Below are positions 40,673 through 47,561 of a stretch of 50,111 bases of DNA, piece after piece (position 1 is the first letter of the stretch; the number at the start of each line of letters is the position of its first letter). Origin of the DNA: Motilibacter peucedani (GTDB lineage: Bacteria > Actinomycetota > Actinomycetes > Motilibacterales > Motilibacteraceae). The stretch is taken from NCBI RefSeq assembly GCF_003634695.1, contig NZ_RBWV01000003.1, positions 1 through 50,111 on the forward strand, read 5' to 3'. The notes under the pieces are model-generated. The model ran no database searches and was not told where the DNA came from. It saw only the letters and a program-made list of their open reading frames with translations. The position numbers and the translations under genes were made by a program.

Positions 40673-40704
40673 GCAGAACTGGTGCACGTAATCAACGTGT
40701 CACG
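40673..40704 (+). repeat. imperfect inverted repeat, right copy
   Basis: GCAGAACTGGTGCACG then TAATCAACGTGTCACG. It matches the minus-strand sequence at 37906-37935 with two substitutions and two extra bases. It lies 38 bp before the serine recombinase start, the usual place for a recombinase target site. Confidence 0.6.
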
Positions 40705-40723
40705 AGGGTCCCTGTCGGACCCT
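40705..40723. promoter_or_regulatory. inverted repeat before the recombinase gene
   Basis: Perfect 7-bp arms AGGGTCC and GGACCCT surround CTGTC, 19 bp before the recombinase ATG. It may be an operator, a recombinase subsite or an RNA stem that sequesters the ribosome site. Confidence 0.5.
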
Positions 40724-40741
40724 TTCGCTACGTTCCGGGGC

Positions 40742-41368
40742 ATGGGGCACCTCCTGGGCTACGCGCGGGTCTCGACCGCGGAGCAGAACGCCGACCTGCA
40801 GACCGACGAGCTGACTGCAGCCGGCTGCTACCGCGTCTACGTCGACCACGCCTCCGGGTCGCTCGACCGGCGCCCGCAGCTGGACAAGGTGCTCGGGGAC
40901 CTGCGCCCGGGGGACACGCTGGTCGTGTGGCGGCTCGACCGGCTCGGTCGCTCGCTGCGCCACCTCATCGACACGGTGACCGCGCTCGACGAGCGTGAGG
41001 TCGGCTTCCGCTCGCTGCGCGAGTCGATCGACACCACCACCGCCGGTGGCCGGCTGGTCTTCCACCTGTTTGGCGCGCTCGCGCAATTCGAGCGGGAGAT
41101 CATCAAGGACCGGACCGTCGCCGGCCTCGCCGCGGCGCGGGCCCGTGGGCGCGTTGGTGGCCGGCCGACGAAGCTGACCGACCGCCAGCGCCGGGAGGCG
41201 CGGCGCATGTACGACGCGCGTGAGCTCACGGTCGAGCAGATCGGGGAGGTCCTCGGCGTGTCCCGGACCACCATCTACCGCGCGCTGACCGAACCGCCCG
41301 CGCCCAGCCCGGCCGAGCAAGCCCCCCCTCCTCCTGGCCGCTCTTCGCGCGCGAAGGCGCGCGCATGA
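40742..41368 (+). CDS. serine recombinase (resolvase/invertase)
   Basis: A 208-residue site-specific recombinase. LGYARVSTAEQNADLQTDEL holds the catalytic Ser11. LVVWRLDRLGRSLRHLIDTV and GRLVFHLFGALAQFEREIIK, then DRTVAGLAAARARGRVGGRP complete the catalytic domain and its E helix. The C-terminal helix-turn-helix is LTVEQIGEVLGVSRTTIYRA. It cuts and rejoins DNA at short sites, for plasmid dimer resolution, inversion or transposon co-integrate resolution. ATG at 40742 fits the family length; upstream codons cross the inverted repeat. The next gene overlaps its stop by 4 bp (ATGA). Confidence 0.92.
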   Translation: MGHLLGYARVSTAEQNADLQTDELTAAGCYRVYVDHASGSLDRRPQLDKVLGDLRPGDTLVVWRLDRLGRSLRHLIDTVTALDEREVGFRSLRESIDTTTAGGRLVFHLFGALAQFEREIIKDRTVAGLAAARARGRVGGRPTKLTDRQRREARRMYDARELTVEQIGEVLGVSRTTIYRALTEPPAPSPAEQAPPPPGRSSRAKARA

Positions 41369-41688
41369 CCGCGGGAGAGCGGCTGGTCACCGTGCTGACC
41401 ACTCTCGCCGTTCCGGAGGAAGCCGACCCCGAGGACGCTGCCGCGCTGCTTGCGCTCGCGGCGGAGTCCACCGCGCTGCGCGTCGTGCACACCACGGCTG
41501 TCGAGGGGCACCTGCCAGCGCCCGGGACCACAGTGACGCGCGGTAGGCAGCCGCGTCCCTGGCTGGTCGTCGCGCTCGAGGAGAACGGCGCCGTGCTGCG
41601 CGACCTTGCTGGCAGCACCGTCCGGGTCAACTACCGCGGGTTGTCCCCTGACCCTGTCGTTGCCGCGGAGCCAGGAGCGGTCGAGTGA
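41365..41688 (+). CDS. hypothetical protein (107 aa)
   Basis: A 107-residue protein with no domain I can name. The first half is helical (GERLVTVLTTLAVPEEADPE, DAAALLALAAEST). The second half reads RQPRPWLVVALEENGAVLRD, then GSTVRVNYRGLSPD, like a small beta-rich fold. It overlaps the recombinase stop (ATGA) and the next start (GTGA/TGATG), so the three genes form one operon. Coupling supports a real gene. Confidence 0.6.
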   Translation: MTAGERLVTVLTTLAVPEEADPEDAAALLALAAESTALRVVHTTAVEGHLPAPGTTVTRGRQPRPWLVVALEENGAVLRDLAGSTVRVNYRGLSPDPVVAAEPGAVE

Positions 41689-42143
41689 TGGCGAACCCGA
41701 CCGGGCCGTGTTGGTCACTGCTACTCGAGCGACCGCGGACGCGCTCCGCCGAGCTCACCGGCCGGGCGGTCCCGACCGCGGCCGGCGTCTACGCCTGGTT
41801 CCACCTCGGGGAGCCCGTCTACGTCGGGATGACGGGGGCGAAGGGTGGACTTCGCGGCCGTCTTGGCCGGCATCGGGGTGCGGGGCGTGACCTGAGCCGG
41901 TCGTCGTTGCGGCGCAACGTCGCGGCGCACCTGCTGGGCATCCCGACCACAGTCAGCAGGCAGCGTCCCTCGGTTGTCAGCGAGCAGGACGCCGACGTTG
42001 TCACCGCGTGGATCCGGGACCTCGAGGTCGCGTGGGTGGAGCAACCGGATGCGGCGGCCGCCGCGGCCCTGGAGCATGACCTGCTTGCTGAGTGGCAGCC
42101 GCCACTCAACCGTGCCGGCGCTGCGCGAGGCCGCGTCGTGTGA
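41685..42143 (+). CDS. GIY-YIG-like protein (152 aa)
   Basis: A 152-residue protein. AAGVYAWFHLGEPVYVGMTG has the GVY and YVG strands. GRLGRHRGAGRDLSRSSLRR supplies the arginine/histidine region. WVEQPDAAAAAALEHDLLAE, then WQPPLN gives the terminal glutamate and the NPPLN-like end of the family. Small stand-alone GIY-YIG proteins are probable DNA nucleases of unknown task. Start GTG 41685 or ATG 41688 overlaps the previous stop. It is the third gene of the recombinase operon. Confidence 0.75.
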   Translation: MMANPTGPCWSLLLERPRTRSAELTGRAVPTAAGVYAWFHLGEPVYVGMTGAKGGLRGRLGRHRGAGRDLSRSSLRRNVAAHLLGIPTTVSRQRPSVVSEQDADVVTAWIRDLEVAWVEQPDAAAAAALEHDLLAEWQPPLNRAGAARGRVV

Positions 42144-42290
42144 CGGGCTGGCGGTGCGGTGGGTAGGTGAGGCTCGCCAGGTGTGCGCTTGTCACTGGGA
42201 CGTGCACTGCTTGGTGGGGGGCGTCCGGGCAGTTGGGCGACCCTACTTGCCCTCCCCACGCGGCACGCCGGCCCGGCCGGGCGACGCATC

Positions 42291-42925
42291 ATGGTGGACG
42301 TGCTCGCTCCCTCGCTGCGTCCGATGCTGGCTTCTGCGGCGAGCTCGTCGGCCGTGGTGAGCGATGACTGGTTGGTCGAGGTGAAGCTCGACGGGTGGCG
42401 CGCGGCCAGGTGACTGTCGACGCGCGCGGGTTGGTCGTTAGGTCGCGCACGGGGCGCCGGCTGTCGCACGCGCTGCCGGAGTTGGCGGGTCTGGTCGACG
42501 CGCTCGGTGGGCGGTCAGTGGTGCTTGACGGTGAGCTTGTCGCGGGCGCTGGGGCGGCACGTGACTTCTATGCGCTGGGCCCTCGCATGGCGCGGCGGGC
42601 GGGGTCCGGCGGATGCCGGGTGTCGTTCGTTGCGTTCGACGTGCTGTGGCTCGACGGGCGGAACGTCTGCGCGCTGCCGTACCTCGAGCGGCGTGCGCTG
42701 CTCGAGGAGTTGGGCCTGGCAGGGGAGTGCTGGTCGACGTCGACGGTGTTCGACTGTGCGCCGGAGGTGCTGCTCGCGGAGTGTGCGGAGCGGGGGCTGG
42801 ACGGTGTGGTGGTGAAGCACCCGCGCGGCCGGTACCGGCCGGGGGCGAGGTCGTGGGACTGGGTGAAGGTGAAGACCTCGAAGTGGCGGGCCGAGCATGC
42901 TTCACGTCGTCACGACGTCGCCTGA
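42291..42925 (+). pseudogene. frameshifted ATP-dependent DNA ligase, adenylation domain only
   Basis: Two overlapping frames make one ligase. ATG 42291 gives APSLRPMLASAASS, then DDWLVEVKLDGWRAAR and a stop at 42411-42413; KLDGWR is the adenylated-lysine motif. The next frame takes over by 42395 with GQVTVDARGLVVRSRTGRRL, LDGELVAG, FVAFDVLWLDGR and GLDGVVVKHPRGRYRPG, and ends WVKVKTSKW. A -1 shift near 42395-42413 would join them. No OB domain follows motif V, so the protein would be a short catalytic core. It may be a true pseudogene, a sequencing error or a shift read by ribosomes. No classic slippery sequence is visible; GCGCGCG is the only repeat there. Confidence 0.7.
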
Positions 42926-42953
42926 GCAGCGGCTAGGACGCGGTCGGCGGCGG

Positions 42954-43889
42954 TCAGGCGCGGCGGCCGCGGTGAACGAGCCGGAGCGGGTAGGCCGGCA
43001 TGGGGAGTAGCAGCTCGATGTGCTCGGCGATGACGGCGGCGGCCGCGGCGGGTGTCGCCGCGGCCGCGGGCAGCGTCGCAGTCTGCAGCGTGACGCCACC
43101 GCCGACGGGGTCAGCGGTCGGGTTCTCGGCCCGGCTGAGCCGGACCACGACGCGCTCAGCACCTTGCGCGACGAGGGTGACCTGGTCGACGTGGGTGGTG
43201 CGTTCGGCGCGGCCGAGGAGCAGGCGGAAGGCGGCCGACGTGTCGGGCTGGTGACGGCTCGGGGTCCACCACTCCGCGAGCAGCGGGCGCAGTCCGTGGG
43301 TGCGCTGCAGGGCGTGAACCACCGCGGCAGCGTGGTCCTCGACCCATCGTGCGGTGCCATCGGTCAGGGTGAGCCGGCCGTCGACGAGGTCGTGCTGATA
43401 GCCGGGGATGCCGCCGACGTCGACCTCGTTGACGGTCCCGGCTTGCGCTTGTCGCCCGTGATGGCGCACGACGTCGGCGAGCGCCGCGGCGAGTTCGGCG
43501 GCGTCCTGGTCGGTGCGGGGGCGGTCGGGTTCGTGAAGGAGCGGTGTGGCGGTGGGGACGCCTTGTGCGCTGTAGTCGGTGAGCGTCACGGTGACCAGGT
43601 GCGCGCGGCCGGTGCCGGTTTCCGGCTCGTAGAACGCGCCGGCGGGATCGTCGTGCTCGACGGTCAGGTGCAGCTCGCGAGCGCCCAGGTCGGGGCCGTG
43701 CAGCACGAATAGGCCGCTCGCTGCTGCGGGTCGCAGGCCGTGCCGGACCTGCTCGGCGGGGCGGCTGATGGCGAGTCCGGGGCTTACCCGGCCCACCTCG
43801 TGGAGCAGCCGGCGGGTGTAGCGGTGGACCGTGGTGCGCGGCACGGTGCGCAGCCTAGAAGCGAGGTCAGGCCACGTCGTCGATGACAC
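42954..43889 (-). CDS. hypothetical protein of the mobilization region
   Basis: A protein of about 311 residues that I cannot name. It starts helical and basic (WPDLASRLRTVPRTTVHRYT). The middle has GLFVLHGPDLGARELHLTVE, GTGRAHLVTVTLTDYSAQGV and GIPGYQHDLVDGRLTLTDGT, a beta-rich pattern. The end is VIAEHIELLLPMPAYPLRLV. No membrane segment is visible. GTG at 43889 overlaps the coiled-coil gene by 23 bp; GTG at 43844 is an alternative. It is transcribed with the coiled-coil gene, under operator copy 4, so it is probably part of the transfer regulon. It is tail-to-tail with the ligase remnant. Confidence 0.6.
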   Translation of the reverse strand: MSSTTWPDLASRLRTVPRTTVHRYTRRLLHEVGRVSPGLAISRPAEQVRHGLRPAAASGLFVLHGPDLGARELHLTVEHDDPAGAFYEPETGTGRAHLVTVTLTDYSAQGVPTATPLLHEPDRPRTDQDAAELAAALADVVRHHGRQAQAGTVNEVDVGGIPGYQHDLVDGRLTLTDGTARWVEDHAAAVVHALQRTHGLRPLLAEWWTPSRHQPDTSAAFRLLLGRAERTTHVDQVTLVAQGAERVVVRLSRAENPTADPVGGGVTLQTATLPAAAATPAAAAAVIAEHIELLLPMPAYPLRLVHRGRRA

Positions 43890-44307
43890 CGGAGGCACCG
43901 TCCTGCTCGGCGGGGCTCTCGCCGCTTGCGTCGGTGGAGGACGGCTCGCTGGCTGCAGCCCGGCGCCCGGACCGTGCTCTCGTCGGTCGAGAGGGCACCG
44001 TGTGTCCAAGGTTGGTCAGTGCGTCCGGCGTCCACCCGGCCGCGAGCGCGGACTTCCATGCCGCGGCGTACGTGGCTTCTGCAGCGGTCACTGACGCCTG
44101 CGCGTCGGCCACGAGCTGGTCGGCCTGGCGTTGCGCATCAGAGATGAGCTCCGCCCCCCGGGTGCGTGCGGAGTCGACACCGACGGTCGCGTCTGCGCGC
44201 GTGGCCGAGGCGGCTCCAAGCTCGCCGGCGGCCTTCACCATCGTGTTCTCCAGCAGCGCCTGCGCCGCCCGCTCCGCGTCTCGCCTCGCGCTCTTGCTGT
44301 CCGCCAT
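43867..44307 (-). CDS. coiled-coil protein under operator copy 4
   Basis: A 146-residue, alanine-rich helical protein: RRDAERAAQALLENTMVKAA, then ELISDAQRQADQLVADAQAS and VTAAEATYAAAWKSALAAGW. The repeated A-x-x-A/Q pattern recalls F-type ATPase b-subunit-like or phage coiled coils and predicts a long helix. The last 45 residues are disordered and acidic. ATG at 44307 follows GGAGGAGG, which directly abuts operator copy 4 (44323-44342). It is divergent from the mobC-relaxase operon. Its function is unknown, possibly a relaxosome or channel accessory. Confidence 0.65.
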   Translation of the reverse strand: MADSKSARRDAERAAQALLENTMVKAAGELGAASATRADATVGVDSARTRGAELISDAQRQADQLVADAQASVTAAEATYAAAWKSALAAGWTPDALTNLGHTVPSRPTRARSGRRAAASEPSSTDASGESPAEQDGASGVIDDVA

Positions 44308-44322
44308 GGCACGCCTCCTCCG

Positions 44323-44342
44323 TTGTCAACTATGGCTTACAG
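44323..44342. promoter_or_regulatory. operator-like motif copy 4, between mobilization operons
   Basis: TTGTCAACTATGGCTTACAG shares the core AACTATGGCTTACAG with copy 3. It lies 16 bp before the start codon of the coiled-coil gene, immediately upstream of its ribosome site, and 314 bp before mobC. It could control both divergent operons. Confidence 0.7.
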
Positions 44343-44655
44343 CAGGCTACCTGAGACGCGGACGTCTCAGCTGAACCGCGTGCCTCTGGCGCGGACCGCC
44401 CCCTCGTGGGGCAGTCGTAGGAGCGCGGCCGGTTGCCCGGCGCGCGCACTGTCGGCGGGCATGAGGGCGGCGCCGTGGGGAAGTGCAAATGCGGAAGCAA
44501 GATATGGTTTTGGCTACCAGACCTCTCGCGCTGCGCGCGCTCGGTCCGCTAGCGTCACCTGCAGAGCGAGACCCGGCAGGGTCCCTTAGAAGCTCAGAGC
44601 CGATGACCGGGCGCGGTCACGGCACAGCAGAACTCGAAAAGGCGAGAGAGGGGGA

Positions 44656-45099
44656 GTGGCGGTGGACGAGGCGAGCGGCCCGGCTGAGCAGGGGTCACGG
44701 GCCGGCGAGTCTCCTGCCGTTGGTCGGCATCGCGAGCACCAGTTCCCGGGCCGGCCGCACCGGGTCCACGCGCGGTTCACCGTCGAGGAGTGGGTGGAGC
44801 TGACGCAGGCGGCGGAGCGGGCGGGGCTGACGCCGACCGGCTATGTGGCGGCGTCGGCGATGGCGACGGCGAGGGGTACGACCCCGCCGGTGGGGTCGGT
44901 CGCGCGTGACGCACTGGGCGAGTTGATGGACGCTCGGCGGGCGCTGACGGCGTTCGCCACGAACGTGAACCAGGCCGCGAAGGTGCTGAACTCCGGCGGG
45001 GAGGCGCCGGAGTGGCTGGCCCGGGCGGCCGGACTGTCGGGGCAGGCGGTGCGGCGGATCGACAAGGCGACCATCGAGCTGATGCGCAAGATGCCGTGA
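44656..45099 (+). CDS. MobC-like relaxosome protein
   Basis: A 147-residue protein. RFTVEEWVELTQAAERAGLT, then PTGYVAASAMATARG form a ribbon-helix-helix-like DNA-binding part. LGELMDARRALTAFATNVNQ, AAKVLNSGGEAPEWL is the MobC family end (NVNQ...LN). MobC proteins bind the transfer origin and help the relaxase to open the DNA strands, so oriT is likely just upstream (44343-44655), though I found no clear nick sequence. GTG at 44656 or 44662 follows GAGAGGGGG. The next gene overlaps by 4 bp. Confidence 0.85.
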   Translation: MAVDEASGPAEQGSRAGESPAVGRHREHQFPGRPHRVHARFTVEEWVELTQAAERAGLTPTGYVAASAMATARGTTPPVGSVARDALGELMDARRALTAFATNVNQAAKVLNSGGEAPEWLARAAGLSGQAVRRIDKATIELMRKMP

Positions 45100-45269
45100 G
45101 TGTCTTCGACCGCGTGCTGCGCGGGTTCGCTGCTGTGGCCCTCGTCGTCGCTGGGGTCTTCGCGGCGCTGGCGGGAGACTGGCCGGGGTCGGTGTTCTAC
45201 GCGGTGTTGCTGACGTGGGGCGTCGTGATGACGGTCAGGCAGCTCCGGCGACGGGACCTTGAGCGGTGA
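45096..45269 (+). CDS. small two-segment membrane protein between mobC and relaxase
   Basis: A 57-residue protein, VSVFDRVLRGFAAVALVVAG, then VFAALAGDWPGSVFYAVLLT and WGVVMTVRQLRRRDLER. Two membrane segments with a short outer loop and a basic cytoplasmic tail. It is coupled on both sides by GTGA overlaps (45096 and 45266), so its expression is tied to MobC and the relaxase. It may hold the relaxosome near the membrane; that is inference. Confidence 0.7.
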   Translation: MSVFDRVLRGFAAVALVVAGVFAALAGDWPGSVFYAVLLTWGVVMTVRQLRRRDLER

Positions 45270-47188
45270 TCGGGAAGGTGCTCCGCGGGCACAGCGTCGG
45301 CGGGTTGCTGCGCTACCTCTACTCCGAGTCCCCCGCGCAGCAGGGCGAGTTGGGTGGCCGGTCGCGCCACGAGAACCCGCACCTGGTCGGCGCGTGGGAC
45401 GAGACGGTGTGGTCACTACCGGAGCTCGAGCCCGCGGTGCGGGCCGCATCCCGCGACTTCATCCCGCTGACCGCGTTGCTCGAGGCGCCGCTGGCGCGGG
45501 CGCAGGTCGGCCGGGAAGCCGAGCCGGTGTACCACCTCATCCTGCGCAACCACGCCGATGACCGGGTCCTCACCGACGCCGAGTGGGGCGAGATTGCCCG
45601 CGACACCCTCGACCGAGTGGGCGTGGCACCCGCCGGCGACGACGGCGCCGGGCGGTGGATCGCGGTCCGGCACGCCGACGACCACATCCACATCGTCGCC
45701 ACCCTCGCCCGGCAGGACGGGGCGCGGATCTGGCCGCGCAACGACTACTACCGCGTCCGCGAGGCATGCCTCGCGGCGGAGGAGCGGTACGGGCTCAGCG
45801 TCCGCACCGCCGACGGGAACCGCACCGCGGACCCGCGTGCCTCGCGCGCGGAGCAGGAGAAAGCCGTCCGAGTCGGGCGCCCGGAGCCGGCTCGGGAGAC
45901 GCTGCGCCGGCTGGTGCGCACCGCCGCCGCTGGGTCGGAGTCGATCGAGGAGTTCGTCGCCCGGGTCGGTGCCAGCGGGGGAGTGGTGCACCTTCGCGAG
46001 TCCCAGCGGAACCCCGGGCAGGTCACCGGCTACGCCGTCGGCCTGCACACCGATACCGACCGCACCGGCCGGCCCATCCTCTACAGCGGCGGGAAGCTCG
46101 CCGCCGACCTGTCCCTGCCCAAGCTGCTCGCCCGATGGGGTAGCGACCCTTCCACGAGCCCGCACACCGTCCGCGCCGAGGACCTGCGGGCGAGGGTCCG
46201 GGCCGCCGCCGACCGGGCGAGCGGGGTCGAGGAGTTCTTCTCGCTGCTGTCCCAGGACGGCATGCTCGTCCGCCGCCGGGAGTCCCAGCAGCACCCCGGC
46301 CAGCTCACCGGGTACGCGGTCGCCCTCGACGACGGCAGCGGCGACCCGGTCTTCCACGGCGGCGGCCGCCTCGCCGCCGACCTCACCCTGCCTCGGCTGT
46401 CGGCCTGCTGGGGCGGGCAAGAGCCTGACGCCGGCGGCACCGCAGCGACGGGACCGGCCGGTGCGACAGCGCCGAGCGAGCCGGTTCAGCCGACCCGTAG
46501 GCAGCGCGGTGGCCGGGTGTCTCTCAGCGCCGAGGAACGTCGGCGCGTGCTCGAGCAGGCGGCGACCGCAGCCCGTGACGCGGTCGAGCAGATGCGTGGC
46601 AACGCTGGCGGTGACCCGCGCCTCGACGCCGACACGGCCTGGGCGGCGGCCGACTACCTCGCCTCCGCGGCCCGGGTGGTGGAAGGCCCTGCAGGTGGCT
46701 CGCTGACCCGTGCGGCCGGCATGTTCACCCGCGCCGCGAGGGAGCCGTACGGCCGGGTCCCCGAGCCCTCCACAGCCGGGCACGGGCTGCGCCTCGCCGC
46801 CCGTGCCATGACCGCCGCTCAGCGCGTCGCACGCGACGACACCCGCCAGGTGCTCCAGCTGCTCGCCCAGATGGCCGCCCTCGCCGACGCGATCACGCGG
46901 TTGCGCGAGACCCAGCAGAGGGCCGAGCAGGCTGCGGCCGCCCGCGAGGCGGCCGACCTCGTCCGCGGGGATTACTACCAGCGCGCGGCCGCCGCGCCCG
47001 CCGCCGCGTACTCCCATGCCGCTGCAGTCCCCGACGAGCAAGCCGCCGCAGCCCGCGCAGCGGGCGAGCCGGCTGGGGCCGGCGCCGACGCGACGACCCG
47101 GCGACCTGGCCGGCCGCGGCTCCCCACGCTTGACCCCAAGGCGATGCCCCAGCCGAAGCGCCAGCCGGGCCAGCGGCGAACTGACTGA
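45266..47188 (+). CDS. relaxase / mobilization nuclease
   Basis: A 640-residue relaxase. The start MIGKVLRGHSVGGLLRYLYS carries candidate catalytic tyrosines (Y17, Y19). HADDHIHIVATL at 136-147 is the HxDxxHxHxV-like metal motif of MobA/P relaxases. RESQRNPGQVTGYAV and RRESQQHPGQLTGYAV mark two tandem copies, near 215-300 and 305-385, of an accessory domain. The C-terminal 200 residues are Ala/Arg-rich helices. The enzyme nicks oriT and stays on the transferred strand. It is the last gene of the mobC operon. Confidence 0.9.
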   Translation: MIGKVLRGHSVGGLLRYLYSESPAQQGELGGRSRHENPHLVGAWDETVWSLPELEPAVRAASRDFIPLTALLEAPLARAQVGREAEPVYHLILRNHADDRVLTDAEWGEIARDTLDRVGVAPAGDDGAGRWIAVRHADDHIHIVATLARQDGARIWPRNDYYRVREACLAAEERYGLSVRTADGNRTADPRASRAEQEKAVRVGRPEPARETLRRLVRTAAAGSESIEEFVARVGASGGVVHLRESQRNPGQVTGYAVGLHTDTDRTGRPILYSGGKLAADLSLPKLLARWGSDPSTSPHTVRAEDLRARVRAAADRASGVEEFFSLLSQDGMLVRRRESQQHPGQLTGYAVALDDGSGDPVFHGGGRLAADLTLPRLSACWGGQEPDAGGTAATGPAGATAPSEPVQPTRRQRGGRVSLSAEERRRVLEQAATAARDAVEQMRGNAGGDPRLDADTAWAAADYLASAARVVEGPAGGSLTRAAGMFTRAAREPYGRVPEPSTAGHGLRLAARAMTAAQRVARDDTRQVLQLLAQMAALADAITRLRETQQRAEQAAAAREAADLVRGDYYQRAAAAPAAAYSHAAAVPDEQAAAARAAGEPAGAGADATTRRPGRPRLPTLDPKAMPQPKRQPGQRRTD

Positions 47189-47226
47189 CCCTCGTACACC
47201 TGTTCGAGCAATGCCATGCTGAGGGC

Positions 47227-47502
47227 ATGGCCGGCGGGATGACTCCGGGACGGGGGCCGACGCTCGCTGAGCGGACCGCCGCAGCCCGGCTCGCGCAGAT
47301 CCCTGAGAGCGTCCGGTCTCGGCACTGCTGGGTGATCGACCCGCCGCAGCGACCCGGCACCTGGCCGGGAATCGTCCTTGAGTGGAACCGCGGCACTGAC
47401 GGCTGGCACGGCCGCGTGGCCTACCTCGTTCAGCTCGACGATCAAGCAGCGCTGGTGATCGCCGAACTGCCGGCCGAGGCCCTGCGCCCTCTCGAGGGCT
47501 AG
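47227..47502 (+). CDS. small hypothetical protein (91 aa)
   Basis: A 91-residue protein: LAERTAAARLAQIPESVRSR, then HCWVIDPPQRPGTWPGIVLE, WNRGTDGWHGRVAYLVQLDD and ALVIAELPAEALRPLEG. It has a beta-rich middle and conserved tryptophans. A decayed second copy lies at 49621-49758, showing it is a real element gene that has been duplicated. The start is ATG at 47227. The function is unknown. A strong bidirectional terminator follows. Confidence 0.65.
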   Translation: MAGGMTPGRGPTLAERTAAARLAQIPESVRSRHCWVIDPPQRPGTWPGIVLEWNRGTDGWHGRVAYLVQLDDQAALVIAELPAEALRPLEG

Positions 47503-47511
47503 ACCGCACAG

Positions 47512-47545
47512 CACGAGGGGCCCGGCGATTGCCGAGCCCCTCGTG
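47512..47545. terminator. bidirectional terminator between convergent genes
   Basis: A 15-bp stem with one mismatch (CACGAGGGGCCCGGC against GCCGAGCCCCTCGTG) and a GATT loop lies between the ends of the 91-residue gene and the leftward S1-fusion gene. Confidence 0.8.
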
Positions 47546-47561
47546 GGATGGCGAGCCGCCG

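Noticed and set aside
40349-40687. A 112-codon minus-strand frame
   Set aside because: It is antisense to the 50-codon paralogue and the inverted repeat, and has no family signal.
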